Source: Flavimaribacter sp039888615 (GTDB lineage: Bacteria; Pseudomonadota; Alphaproteobacteria; Rhizobiales; Rhizobiaceae). From it: 64,000 nucleotides of DNA. The notes under the pieces were generated by a model. The model searched no databases, was not told where the DNA came from, and saw only the letters and a list, made by a program, of their open reading frames with translations. The stretch lies in the NCBI GenBank assembly GCA_039888615.1, contig JBDQQS010000001.1; one strand, written 5' to 3'. The translations under genes were made by a program, and so were the position numbers. Of the stretch, positions 16,748-25,260 are shown piece by piece. The stretch's first letter is position 1. Every line of letters starts with the position of its first letter.

Positions 16748-16891
16748 CTATCGAGCATTTCGGGGGGGACGGCTCTGGCTCCGCACTGCAATACGTGATT
16801 GCTGCTGTTTCATGGCGAGAACGGTTCCACTCATATTCGCTAGCAAGATGGCTGCGATCAAAACTGCCGAGAGTGAGAGTACCGTAATCAT
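16748..16891 (-). CDS. Candidate 47-residue membrane peptide
   Basis: An ATG preceded by AAGGA at 9 bases opens a frame for 47 residues. Residues 1-26 (MITVLSLSAVLIAAILLANM...) form one hydrophobic helix or an uncleaved signal; the tail is basic and Gln/Arg-rich (KQQQSRIAVRSQSRPPRNAR). The hairpin 54 bases downstream ends in a T-rich run on the same strand, which supports transcription. I know no homologue. It could also be a chance frame in a 690-base intergenic region. Confidence 0.4.
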   Translation of the reverse strand: MITVLSLSAVLIAAILLANMSGTVLAMKQQQSRIAVRSQSRPPRNAR

Positions 16892-17040
16892 GCCCGTTCA
16901 TCCTTGCCTTGGTTACGTTGTCGTTCAGCAAACATCGCCGAAAGCTTTGCTATAATGTAGTATCGAAGTCGCGACCTGCAATATCCATCAACAAATATGT
17001 GATATTGCAATTGTTGACGGCAATTTCATGGCGGAGCGAT

Positions 17041-17157
17041 TCAGGCGCGCCTTCCGGGCCGTGTCGGGGCCAGTTCTTCACGCGGCGCCGCCAGAAGAAA
17101 GGCCGACGCGAACACGGTCGCAATGAAAGCAGCGCCTGTGATTGCCAGAATGAACAT
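17041..17157 (-). CDS. Candidate 38-residue membrane peptide
   Basis: A GAGGAG ribosome site seven bases before the ATG is the best in this gap. The product, 38 residues, is a hydrophobic helix (MFILAITGAAFIATVFASAF...) followed by a short charged tail (REELAPTRPGRRA). Its layout, helix then basic tail, is like that of the ORF at 16748-16891 on the same strand, though the sequences are not obviously related. Function unknown. Confidence 0.5.
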   Translation of the reverse strand: MFILAITGAAFIATVFASAFLLAAPREELAPTRPGRRA

Positions 17158-17335
17158 AACTACACTCCTCGAATTTCTGGCTAAATAATAGAAAAGCTTT
17201 CTTAAGGCCGGCTGAAGCTCGCGGTCATATTCCATTCATATTAAGAACAGACTGAAACCATTGGAGAATTGGTGTCAGACTTGACAAGTGATCAGCTATT
17301 CAGCAGGAACGAGCGACCTTAAACGGGGTGATGCA

Positions 17336-17827
17336 ATGACCACAGCTTTTTATCCGGGATCCTTCGATCCGATCACGAACGGTCATCTCGATATTCTGAT
17401 GCAGTCTCTCAATATCGTTGATCATCTGGTTGTGGGCATCGGAATTCACGACACCAAAAAGCCGCTCTTCAGTTTTGAAGAGCGCGCGGCGCTGATCGTG
17501 GAATCGCTTTCAGAAGCCCTGCCGGGTCAACAGGAACGTATCTCGGTGGTGTCTTTCAACAATCTTGCCGTTGACGCGGCGCGCGAAAACAACGCCTCGA
17601 TCCTCATGCGCGGTTTGCGCGATGGCACCGATCTCGATTTCGAAATGCAGATGGCCGGTATGAATCGGCAGATGGCGCCGGAAGTCCAGACTGTGTTTCT
17701 TCCCGCAAGCCCGCTCAACCGGCCCATTACCGCCACATTGGTCAGGCAGATCGCGGCCATGGGCGGAGACGTTGAAGCCTTTGTGCCTGGCCCGGTTTTC
17801 AGGGCGCTCGCCAAAAAGCGTTCTTGA
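17336..17827 (+). CDS. coaD: Phosphopantetheine adenylyltransferase
   Basis: 163 residues; a nucleotidyltransferase making dephospho-CoA from 4'-phosphopantetheine and ATP, the fourth step of CoA synthesis. The N-terminal FYPGSFDPITNGHLDIL holds the TxGH nucleotide-binding motif, and the C-terminal ITATLVRQ stands at the ISSTxxR position. The start is the second of two nearby ATGs, the one in frame, with GGGG(T) before it. Placed between gyrA and the cyclophilins, the conserved rhizobial order. Confidence 0.96.
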   Translation: MTTAFYPGSFDPITNGHLDILMQSLNIVDHLVVGIGIHDTKKPLFSFEERAALIVESLSEALPGQQERISVVSFNNLAVDAARENNASILMRGLRDGTDLDFEMQMAGMNRQMAPEVQTVFLPASPLNRPITATLVRQIAAMGGDVEAFVPGPVFRALAKKRS

Positions 17828-17871
17828 TGCTTCGCGGAGATCCATCCGTACGATCCAAAACAGGAGTCACC

Positions 17872-18447
17872 ATGAAATTCTTGAGTATTGCAGTGGGCGC
17901 AGCCATGTTTGCGTTCGGTCTAGTCGGTGTCGCAAACGCGCAGGCCGCGCCGGAAAACACTCTGACGATTTCCCTGAAGGACGGGGATGTGGTTATCGAA
18001 TTGCTGCCGGATGTTGCGCCCAACCACGTCGAGAGGATCAAGAAACTGGCCGCAGACGGGGCTTACGACAACGTCGCCTTCCATCGGGTGATCGAAGGTT
18101 TCATGGCGCAAACGGGCGACGTTCAGTTCGGCGACATGGAAGAGGGATTCCAGCCCCGGCGCGCCGGCACAGGCGGATCGGATATGCCCGATCTCAAGCA
18201 GGAATTCTCCGATGTTCCGTTCGACAAGGGCGTTGTCGGCATGGCGCGAGCGCAGAATCCGGATTCCGCGAATTCGCAATTCTTTATCATGCTGGAAGAT
18301 GGCCATTTCCTGAACGGCGATTATACGGTATTTGGCCGGGTCATCGACGGCATGGATCACGTTGAAAACATCAAGCTTGGCGACAAGGCGCAGAATGGCG
18401 TTGTCGCGGAGCCAGATCGCATGATCACCGTTCGCACCGGTTCCTGA
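17872..18447 (+). CDS. Periplasmic peptidyl-prolyl cis-trans isomerase, cyclophilin type
   Basis: 191 residues. A signal peptide (MKFLSIAVGAAMFAFGLVG, ending VANA-QA) directs the protein out of the cytoplasm; the cyclophilin domain follows, with FHRVIEGFMAQTGD and NSQFFIML at the active site. The ATG at 17872 has an AGGAG site five to six bases before it; the longer frame upstream overlaps coaD and is not needed. It is followed after 17 bases by a second, cytoplasmic cyclophilin, so the pair supplies both compartments. Confidence 0.95.
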   Translation: MKFLSIAVGAAMFAFGLVGVANAQAAPENTLTISLKDGDVVIELLPDVAPNHVERIKKLAADGAYDNVAFHRVIEGFMAQTGDVQFGDMEEGFQPRRAGTGGSDMPDLKQEFSDVPFDKGVVGMARAQNPDSANSQFFIMLEDGHFLNGDYTVFGRVIDGMDHVENIKLGDKAQNGVVAEPDRMITVRTGS

Positions 18448-18464
18448 AGACAAGGAGAGTACTA

Positions 18465-18938
18465 TTGGCCGACTACAAGAACCCTGAAAACACCATCGTC
18501 ATGGAAACGACAAAGGGAAAGGTCGTTATCGAGCTGTTTCCCGACGTTGCGCCCAAACACGTGGAGCGCATCAAGTCGCTCAGCCGCGAAAACTTCTATG
18601 ACGGCGTGGTGTTTCACCGTGTCATTGAAGGGTTCATGGCTCAGACGGGCGATCCCACGGGCACCGGAATGGGTGGATCGGACAAGCCGGATCTTCAGTC
18701 CGAGTTCAACAACATGAGCCACGTTCGCGGCACGTGCTCGATGGCGCGCGCGCAGAACCCGCACTCCGCCAATTCCCAGTTCTTCATCTGCTTTGATGAC
18801 GCTCCTTTCCTCAATCGTCAGTACAGCGTTTGGGGCCAGGTCATTGAGGGCATGGACGCCGTGGATCAGATCAAGCGTGGCGAACCGGTTCGCGATCCGG
18901 ACAGCATCACGACGATGCGGGTCGCAGCCGACCTCTGA
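18465..18938 (+). CDS. ppiB: Cytoplasmic peptidyl-prolyl cis-trans isomerase, cyclophilin type
   Basis: 157 residues with the cyclophilin active-site motifs FHRVIEGFMAQTGDPTGTGMGG and NSQFFICF, no signal peptide. It starts with TTG, chosen because AAGGAGAG lies 6 bases before it and no in-frame ATG gives a complete domain. It folds substrates by isomerising X-Pro bonds. It is cotranscribed with the periplasmic homologue just upstream and ends at a clear terminator. Confidence 0.95.
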   Translation: MADYKNPENTIVMETTKGKVVIELFPDVAPKHVERIKSLSRENFYDGVVFHRVIEGFMAQTGDPTGTGMGGSDKPDLQSEFNNMSHVRGTCSMARAQNPHSANSQFFICFDDAPFLNRQYSVWGQVIEGMDAVDQIKRGEPVRDPDSITTMRVAADL

Positions 18939-18963
18939 TCCCAGGCTTCATCGAGTTTGTGGA

Positions 18964-18991
18964 GCGCCCGCGTTGTCGACGCGGGCGTTTT
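18964..18991 (+). terminator. Rho-independent terminator after ppiB
   Basis: CGCCCGCG (18965-18972) pairs with CGCGGGCG (18980-18987) around a 7-base loop and is followed by TTTT. It lies 26 bases after the ppiB stop and just before queA, so queA-tgt probably needs its own promoter or readthrough. Confidence 0.8.
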
Positions 18992-19003
18992 GATTGTTAC
19001 GAT

Positions 19004-20101
19004 ATGCGTGTTGACCTTTTCGATTTCGACCTGCCTGAAGACCGCATTGCCTTGCGGCCTGCGTCGCCGCGCGACAGCGCCAAGCTATTGCGGGTTGGCC
19101 CCCGCGGTGAAATGTCAGATCACACCGTTGGTGATCTCGTCAGTTTCCTCAGGCCTGGCGACGCTCTCGTTTTCAACGACACGCGGGTTATTCCGGCGCA
19201 ACTGGAAGGGACGCGATACCGGCAAACGCCTGATGGAGAGGCGGTCTCGCACATCTCCGCGACACTGCACATGCGCGTCGCAGACGATTGCTGGAAGGCT
19301 TTCGTTCGTCCCGCGAAACGCATCAGGGCGGGCGACCGCTTTTCATTCGGCAAGGACAATGAGGCCTGTTTCGACGGAACCTTGTCCGGCGTTATCGAAA
19401 GCCGGGGCGAGGGCGGCGAGGTCACCCTCAAATTTGATTTTTCCGGACCCGCACTGGACAGGGCGATCGCCGCGGAAGGGCATGTGCCGCTTCCGCCTTA
19501 CATCGCCTCGAAGCGTCCGGAGGATAGCCGCGACCTTGCGGACTACCAGACGGTCTATGCGCGGCATGACGGCGCTGTGGCGGCGCCAACGGCCGGACTT
19601 CATTTCACCGAAGATCTTCTGTCGAAACTGGAGCGTCATGGCGTTGAGCGACATTTTGTGACCCTGCATGTTGGCGCCGGCACGTTTCTTCCGGTCAAAG
19701 CGGATGATACGGAAAACCACGTCATGCACGCCGAGATCGGCGAGGTGAGCAACAACGTCGCGGAGGCGCTGAACGCGGTTCGGCAACGGGGCGGACGGAT
19801 CGTCTCCGTCGGCACGACGTCCTTGCGCCTGCTTGAAACGGCCGCCGGCAAAGACGGTGAGCTACGCCCCTGGCGCGGGGCGACGGATATTTTCATCACG
19901 CCTGGTTATCAATTTCGCTTTGTCGATATGCTGATGACCAATTTTCATCTGCCGCGCTCGACCCTGTTCATGCTTGTATCGGCGTTCAGCGGGCGCGATA
20001 CAATGCTGGCGGCCTATCGCCACGCCATCGACAACGGCTATCGTTTCTATTCATACGGGGATTCGAGCCTGCTTTCGCGGGCGGAGCAGGATCATGACTG
20101 A
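19004..20101 (+). CDS. queA: S-adenosylmethionine:tRNA ribosyltransferase-isomerase
   Basis: 365 residues; builds epoxyqueuosine on tRNA from 7-aminomethyl-7-deazaguanine, using SAM as ribosyl donor. The protein opens MRVDLFDFDLPEDRIALRP and has the family motifs AAPTAGLHFT, GAGTFLPV and TNFHLPRSTL. The ATG at 19004 matches the family start; the frame extends upstream into the terminator and is not used. It overlaps tgt by 8 bases, so the two queuosine enzymes are coupled. Confidence 0.96.
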   Translation: MRVDLFDFDLPEDRIALRPASPRDSAKLLRVGPRGEMSDHTVGDLVSFLRPGDALVFNDTRVIPAQLEGTRYRQTPDGEAVSHISATLHMRVADDCWKAFVRPAKRIRAGDRFSFGKDNEACFDGTLSGVIESRGEGGEVTLKFDFSGPALDRAIAAEGHVPLPPYIASKRPEDSRDLADYQTVYARHDGAVAAPTAGLHFTEDLLSKLERHGVERHFVTLHVGAGTFLPVKADDTENHVMHAEIGEVSNNVAEALNAVRQRGGRIVSVGTTSLRLLETAAGKDGELRPWRGATDIFITPGYQFRFVDMLMTNFHLPRSTLFMLVSAFSGRDTMLAAYRHAIDNGYRFYSYGDSSLLSRAEQDHD

Positions 20102-21224
20102 ACGTTTCGGCTTTACGGTGTCGTCGACTGACGGCAAGGCGCGCAGCGGCAAGATTTCCATGCCGCGCGGTGAGGTGCGCACCCCGGCCTTCATGCCCGT
20201 CGGCACCGGCGGCACCGTCAAGGCCATGTATATGGACCAGGTGCGCGAACTCGGCGCTGACATCATTCTCGGCAATACCTATCACCTGATGCTGCGCCCG
20301 GGCGCGGAGCGTGTCGCACGGTTGGGTGGGCTGCACGAATTCGCTCGTTGGCCGGAGCCGATTCTGACCGATTCTGGCGGGTTTCAAGTCATGTCGCTGG
20401 CAGCGCTGCGCAAGGTGACGGAACAGGGCGTTACGTTCCAGTCGCATGTCGACGGAAGCCGGCACGACATGTCGCCGGAACGCTCCATCGAAATCCAGGG
20501 GCTGCTCGATTCCGATATCCAGATGCAACTCGACGAATGTGTGCGGCTGCCGGCCGAACGCGACGAGATCGAGCGGGCGATGGAACTGTCACTGCGATGG
20601 GCGGAGCGCTGCAAGACGGCGTTCGGCGAGCAACCCGGCAAAGCGATGTTCGGAATCGTCCAGGGCGGGGACGACGTCGCTTTGCGCGAACGCTCTGCCA
20701 GCGCGCTTGCGGCGATGGATCTGAAGGGATACGCCGTCGGCGGTCTTGCAGTCGGCGAACCGCAAGACGTGATGCTTGCGATGCTGCAGGCCACGTGTCC
20801 GCTCCTGCCGGCGGACCGTCCGCGCTATCTCATGGGGGTCGGCACGCCGGACGACATCGTGCGCTCCGTGGCGGAAGGCATCGATATGTTCGACTGCGTT
20901 ATGCCGACGCGGGCCGGACGGCACGGCCTCGCCTACACCCGCAGAGGCAAGGTCAATCTGAGGAATGCGCGTCACGCCGATGACCCGCGTCCGCTGGACG
21001 ACGAATCGTCGTGTCCGGCGGCGCGTGATTATTCACGCGCTTATTTGCACCATCTTGTGCGGTCGAACGAGACCTTGGGCGGCATGCTTTTGAGCTGGAA
21101 CAATCTGCACTACTACCAGCAACTCATGGCCGGCATTCGTGGGGCCATTGGCGAAGGGCGCTACGCCGACTTCACCGCCGAGGTTCAGGAGCAATGGGCG
21201 CGGGGCGACATCGAACCGCTGTGA
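20094..21224 (+). CDS. tgt: Queuine tRNA-ribosyltransferase (tRNA-guanine transglycosylase)
   Basis: 376 residues, TIM barrel. It exchanges guanine 34 of tRNAs with GUN anticodons for the preQ1 base. The catalytic region is intact: DSGGFQVMSL, and FDCVMPTRAGRHG with the nucleophilic Asp. The C-terminal zinc site is not: where E. coli has Cys302, Cys304, Cys307 and His333, this protein has Ser305, Cys307, Ala310 and Asn336, an ungapped alignment anchored by YSRAYLHHL. The start ATG lies inside the end of queA. An upstream in-frame extension is not family-like. Confidence 0.95.
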   Translation: MTERFGFTVSSTDGKARSGKISMPRGEVRTPAFMPVGTGGTVKAMYMDQVRELGADIILGNTYHLMLRPGAERVARLGGLHEFARWPEPILTDSGGFQVMSLAALRKVTEQGVTFQSHVDGSRHDMSPERSIEIQGLLDSDIQMQLDECVRLPAERDEIERAMELSLRWAERCKTAFGEQPGKAMFGIVQGGDDVALRERSASALAAMDLKGYAVGGLAVGEPQDVMLAMLQATCPLLPADRPRYLMGVGTPDDIVRSVAEGIDMFDCVMPTRAGRHGLAYTRRGKVNLRNARHADDPRPLDDESSCPAARDYSRAYLHHLVRSNETLGGMLLSWNNLHYYQQLMAGIRGAIGEGRYADFTAEVQEQWARGDIEPL

Positions 21225-21236
21225 CGGGCGAGGAGG

Positions 21237-22079
21237 CTACTTCAGCCGATCGGCGTGCCAGCGCAGGTGATCGGCCATGAAAGTCGACATGAAATAGTAG
21301 GAGTGGTCATAGCCTTCCTGCATCCGCAGCGTGAGCGGGATTCCCGCGTCCTTGCAGACTTCCTCGAAAAGCCACGGCCGCAGACCTTCGTCGAGAAACT
21401 CGTCGGCTGTTCCCTGGTCGATCAGGAATTCTGAAAACCGGGCGCCGCTGGAAACAAGCGCACAGGCATCGTACTCCATCCAGTTTTCCGGGCCGCCGCC
21501 AAGATAGGCGCCGAGCGCCTTGGCTGACCAGTCAGCTGTCGTGGGTTCGACGATCGGCGCAAAGGCGGAACAGCTTTTATATATATCAGGATTCTTCAAC
21601 GCGACGGTCAACGCGCCGTGACCGCCCATCGAGTGGCCGAAGACGCCCTGTTTCTTCATGTCGGCTGGGAAGTTCTTCTCGATCAGTGACGGCAGTTCCC
21701 CGGCGACGTAGCTGTACATCTGATAGTGCTGCTTCCACGGATCGACGAGAGCGTCGACGTAGAACCCGGCGCCGGTTCCCATTTGCCAGCCGTCTACATC
21801 TGCCACCGCGTCGCCGCGCGGACTGGTGTCAGGGCAGACGATGATCAGGCCGAGTTCGGCCGCCATTTTTCTGTATTCGCCCTTTTCCATGACATTCGCA
21901 TGGGTGCAGGTCAGGCCCGAAAGAAACCAGAGAACAGGGCAGGGACCATCCTCGGCCTGGAGCGGAACAAAGACCGCGAAAGTCATGTCGCAAGAGCAGG
22001 TGTTGGAGGCGTGACGGTAAACGCCTTGCGTTCCGCCGTGTGACTTCCATTTCGATACGACTTCCATGACTGTCTCCAA
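21237..22079 (-). CDS. fghA: S-formylglutathione hydrolase
   Basis: 280 residues; a serine esterase (esterase D family) splitting S-formylglutathione into formate and glutathione. The nucleophile motif is GHSMGGHGAL and the C-terminal His lies in YDHSYYF. It is the last gene of the frmA-yaiI-fghA set on the minus strand and works with the dehydrogenase encoded at 22593-23702. The ATG at 22067 (MEVVSKWKSHGG) is an alternative start. Confidence 0.95.
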   Translation of the reverse strand: METVMEVVSKWKSHGGTQGVYRHASNTCSCDMTFAVFVPLQAEDGPCPVLWFLSGLTCTHANVMEKGEYRKMAAELGLIIVCPDTSPRGDAVADVDGWQMGTGAGFYVDALVDPWKQHYQMYSYVAGELPSLIEKNFPADMKKQGVFGHSMGGHGALTVALKNPDIYKSCSAFAPIVEPTTADWSAKALGAYLGGGPENWMEYDACALVSSGARFSEFLIDQGTADEFLDEGLRPWLFEEVCKDAGIPLTLRMQEGYDHSYYFMSTFMADHLRWHADRLK

Positions 22080-22126
22080 TCCAGTTCATTACACTTCAAA
22101 CTATATGACTAAAACAAATCCGACGC

Positions 22127-22606
22127 TCAGTCGTTCCGGGCCTGGCGTGCGACGTCTTCGAGCGTTTGCAGGAACTGCGACCTGTCTCGCGCCGAGAAGG
22201 CGGCGTTGTAGCCCTTGATTTCTCCGCTTTCACGCAGATGCTGGTTGAGATCGCGGATCGCCGAGACCATGCCGATATTGCCTGCGTCAAAGCGCCTGCC
22301 GGTTGGGCCGAGCACTAGCGCGCCATTCTCCACGCAACGCGAGGCCAGCGGAATATCCGCTGTAACGACGATATCGTTGCTTTGCGCATGCTCGACGATC
22401 CAGTCGTCTGCGGCGTCGAATTTGTCTGAAACGATGACGTTTTTCACCATCGGATCACGCGAAGGGCGCAAGCCGCCGTTGGCGACGAAAATCACCGGCA
22501 TGCCGTGTCGTTCGGCGACCTTGAGTATCTCGTTATTTACAGGGCAGGCGTCCGCGTCGACATAGATCGAGGCGGATGCGGCCCTGTTTTCGTCAGTAGA
22601 GGACAA
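22127..22606 (-). CDS. YaiI/YqxD family (DUF188) protein
   Basis: 159 residues with the family motif IYVDADACPV-N-E and the later ADIPLAxR region, a PIN-like nuclease fold in known relatives; activity is not established. Its start lies 14 bases inside the end of the formaldehyde dehydrogenase gene, so it is cotranscribed, and its stop is 47 bases before fghA. Any role in formaldehyde metabolism would be inference from position only. Confidence 0.9.
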   Translation of the reverse strand: MSSTDENRAASASIYVDADACPVNNEILKVAERHGMPVIFVANGGLRPSRDPMVKNVIVSDKFDAADDWIVEHAQSNDIVVTADIPLASRCVENGALVLGPTGRRFDAGNIGMVSAIRDLNQHLRESGEIKGYNAAFSARDRSQFLQTLEDVARQARND

Positions 22607-23702
22607 CGGAGCGGATGGATTCGCCCGAATGCATCAGATCGAAGCCCTTGTTGATCTCGTCGAGCGAGAGCGTGTGGGTGATCATCGGGTCGATTTCGAT
22701 CTGACCGTTCATGTACCAGTCGACGATTTTTGGAACATCCGTGCGGCCCCGCGCGCCGCCGAAAGCAGTTCCGCGCCAGGAGCGACCGGTGACGAGCTGG
22801 AAGGGGCGGGTCGAGATTTCCTGACCGGAGCCGGCGACGCCGATGATGATCGATTCGCCCCAGCCCTTGTGGCAGCATTCAAGCGCGTCGCGCATCACCT
22901 TTGTATTGCCGATACATTCGAAGGAGTAGTCGGCGCCGCCCTTCGTCAGATCCACGAGATAGGGAACGAGGTCGCCTTCGACTTCGCTCGGATTGACGAA
23001 ATGGGTCATGCCGAATTTCTCGCCCCATTCCTTCTTGTCGTTGTTGAGGTCAACGCCGACAATCATCTCGGCGCCGATGAGGCGCAAACCCTGGATGACG
23101 TTGAGGCCGATGCCGCCCAGACCAAAGACGACGGCCCGGCAGCCGGCTTCCGCCTTGGCCGTGTTGATGACGGCGCCAATGCCGGTCGTCACGCCGCAGC
23201 CGACATAGCAGACCTTCTCGAACGGCGCGTCGGGATGGATCTTGGCGACCGCGATTTCGGGAAGCACCGTGTAGTTGGCGAAGGTGGACGTGCCCATGTA
23301 ATGGAAGATCTTCTCGCCATTGACCGAAAACCTGGAAGTGCCGTTTGGCATCAGGCCCTGTCCCTGCGTGGTGCGGATTGCCTGGCAGAGATTGGTTTTC
23401 GGGTTCAGGCAATATTCGCACTCCCGGCACTCCGGCGTATAGAGCGGTATGACGTGGTCGCCGGGTTTGACTGATGTGACGCCGGGGCCTACTTCGCGCA
23501 CAATGCCCGCGCCTTCATGGCCGAGGATGGCCGGGAATATGCCTTCGGGATCGGCCCCGGACAGCGTGAACTCGTCCGTGTGACAGATGCCGGTCGCCTT
23601 GATTTCGACCAGAACCTCGCCAGCCTGAGGCCCTTCGAGCTGCACCGTGGTGACTTCGAGTGGTTTTCCTGCCTCAACGGCAACGGCCGCGCGTACATCC
23701 AT
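22593..23702 (-). CDS. frmA: S-(hydroxymethyl)glutathione dehydrogenase (class III alcohol dehydrogenase)
   Basis: 369 residues; zinc medium-chain dehydrogenase oxidising S-hydroxymethylglutathione to S-formylglutathione. The structural zinc cysteines are seen in CRECEYCLNPKTNLC, the catalytic zinc residues in CHTDEFT and GHEGAG, and the coenzyme fold in GLGGIGLNVIQG. It heads the frmA-yaiI-fghA unit. An XRE regulator lies 122 bases upstream on the same strand, but nothing in the sequence shows that it controls this operon. Confidence 0.97.
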   Translation of the reverse strand: MDVRAAVAVEAGKPLEVTTVQLEGPQAGEVLVEIKATGICHTDEFTLSGADPEGIFPAILGHEGAGIVREVGPGVTSVKPGDHVIPLYTPECRECEYCLNPKTNLCQAIRTTQGQGLMPNGTSRFSVNGEKIFHYMGTSTFANYTVLPEIAVAKIHPDAPFEKVCYVGCGVTTGIGAVINTAKAEAGCRAVVFGLGGIGLNVIQGLRLIGAEMIVGVDLNNDKKEWGEKFGMTHFVNPSEVEGDLVPYLVDLTKGGADYSFECIGNTKVMRDALECCHKGWGESIIIGVAGSGQEISTRPFQLVTGRSWRGTAFGGARGRTDVPKIVDWYMNGQIEIDPMITHTLSLDEINKGFDLMHSGESIRSVVLY

Positions 23703-23824
23703 CGGCTGGCTCTCCCTTGGCTGACTGAATCTGTTTGTTTTACCGGCATTTTCGTTAAAGGAGAAAGAAGCAACAGTACAGAGTCAATACCTGTGCTCTC
23801 CTTCAGCCGATTTGCTTTGCCGAA

Positions 23825-24244
23825 TTACTGTTTCTCAAGCTGGCGGGACATGCGTTCCGCTTCCTGCTCCAGCGTGTCGATCATTTTACCCATCGATGCG
23901 TGGGCCCGCTTCAGCTTGGAAAGCTGTGTTATCATCACGTGGAGTTCCGAATTGACGACGGGCGTGCTTGGCAGTTCGCCGATGCCGGTCAGAAGCCAGG
24001 TCGGGGATACGCCAAGCATGCCGGCGAGCATGATGACGCGGTTCGAGCGTGGCTCCGAGCGATCATTTTCCCAAGCCTGGACGGTTTCGGTCTTCACGCC
24101 CAATCGGCGCGCCAGTTGCGCGGTCGACAGTTCAAGAGCGTCGCGCGCTCTGGAGATCCGCCCTCCTATTGTGTCGTCCTGATCATGTATGTCGAAAGAC
24201 TGATTCACGATTTGCTCCGCCAGCGAAATTGAGATAGCGATCAC
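23825..24244 (-). CDS. XRE-family helix-turn-helix regulator
   Basis: 139 residues. An HTH domain covers about residues 28-88 (I-G-G-R-I-S-R-A-R ... LSTAQLARRLGVKTETVQAWENDRSEP...LAGMLGVSPTWLLTG), followed by a C-terminal part of heptad character (LSKLKRAHASMGKMIDTLEQEAERMSRQLEKQ) that may form a coiled coil for dimerisation. A cytoplasmic DNA-binding protein; target unknown. It lies between frmA and the metallophosphoesterase gene, diverging from the latter. Confidence 0.9.
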   Translation of the reverse strand: MIAISISLAEQIVNQSFDIHDQDDTIGGRISRARDALELSTAQLARRLGVKTETVQAWENDRSEPRSNRVIMLAGMLGVSPTWLLTGIGELPSTPVVNSELHVMITQLSKLKRAHASMGKMIDTLEQEAERMSRQLEKQ

Positions 24245-24376
24245 CTTGCAGGTCTGATTTCAGAAAACAGGGTACGCTTAACAAATGGGTCCGCCGTTTC
24301 CAACAGCGGCGCCGGGTTTTTTGTTTGCGCTGTGATCTGCCAAAAGGCGAGTTGCCGGAGTTAAAACGGGGAACAA

Positions 24377-25210
24377 TTGAATTTCATCTGGAATAACACC
24401 AGTTTGCAAAGCTTCGGACGGGTGCAGACCGGAGAAAGGCGAACGGTGCGAATATTTGCAGTTTCGGACATTCACGTCGATTATGAAGTGAACGCGCGCT
24501 GGTTTAATAGCCTGTCAGAGGTAGATTTTACGAACGACTATCTCATTCTGGCGGGCGACATTTCCCATGTTCTGGGGGAAATCGAAACCGTTTTCGATCG
24601 CGCCAGCCGAAAATTCGCGCAGGTGTTCTATGTGCCTGGCAACCATGATCTCTGGCTGCGCAATGAAACGCAGTTTGCATCGTCGCTGGACAAATTCGAT
24701 GCTGTGCTTGATCTCGCCGATGACGTCGGAATTTCGACCGAGGCGCATCACGAGGACGGATTGTCGGTCGTGCCGCTTTTCGGCTGGTACGACTATTCCT
24801 TCGGCGCGCCGGGCAACATATTGAAAAGCGCCTGGAGCGATTACCGTCTGTGCAAATGGCCGCAGGGCCATGACGACGCGTCGGTGACACGGCGTTTTCT
24901 GGCAATGAATGAACCGCTTCCCGACATGCCGGCCGGCAACAAGGTCATCAGCTTTTCCCATTTTCTGCCACGGATCGACGTGATGCCGAGACGCATTCCG
25001 CCGCACCGGCGTTTTGTCTATCCGGTGCTCGGCAGCGACAGTATCGACGCGCAGGTCCGGCGCCTTTCTTCCCACATCCACGTCTACGGACACAGCCACG
25101 TCAACCGCAATGTGACGATAGACGGCGTGACCTATATCAACAACGCCTACGGCTATCCGAAAGAGACGCGAATTTCAGCGAAACGTCTCGTCGTCATTCA
25201 CGAAGACTGA
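24377..25210 (+). CDS. Metallophosphoesterase
   Basis: 277 residues of calcineurin-like fold. All metal-site motifs are seen: D-I-H near residue 32, G-D-I near 61, G-N-H-D and the C-terminal G-H-S-H. Substrate unknown. Two starts are possible: the ATG at 24377, or GTG at 24446 with GGAGAAAGG six bases before it, which would begin directly at the conserved strand VRIFAVSDIH; the GTG looks better. No signal peptide, so the product is cytoplasmic. Confidence 0.9.
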   Translation: MNFIWNNTSLQSFGRVQTGERRTVRIFAVSDIHVDYEVNARWFNSLSEVDFTNDYLILAGDISHVLGEIETVFDRASRKFAQVFYVPGNHDLWLRNETQFASSLDKFDAVLDLADDVGISTEAHHEDGLSVVPLFGWYDYSFGAPGNILKSAWSDYRLCKWPQGHDDASVTRRFLAMNEPLPDMPAGNKVISFSHFLPRIDVMPRRIPPHRRFVYPVLGSDSIDAQVRRLSSHIHVYGHSHVNRNVTIDGVTYINNAYGYPKETRISAKRLVVIHED

Positions 25211-25260
25211 GATTGACATGTCCAGTCATTGTCGCCTTGCCAGGCGACCAAACTTCGCTA

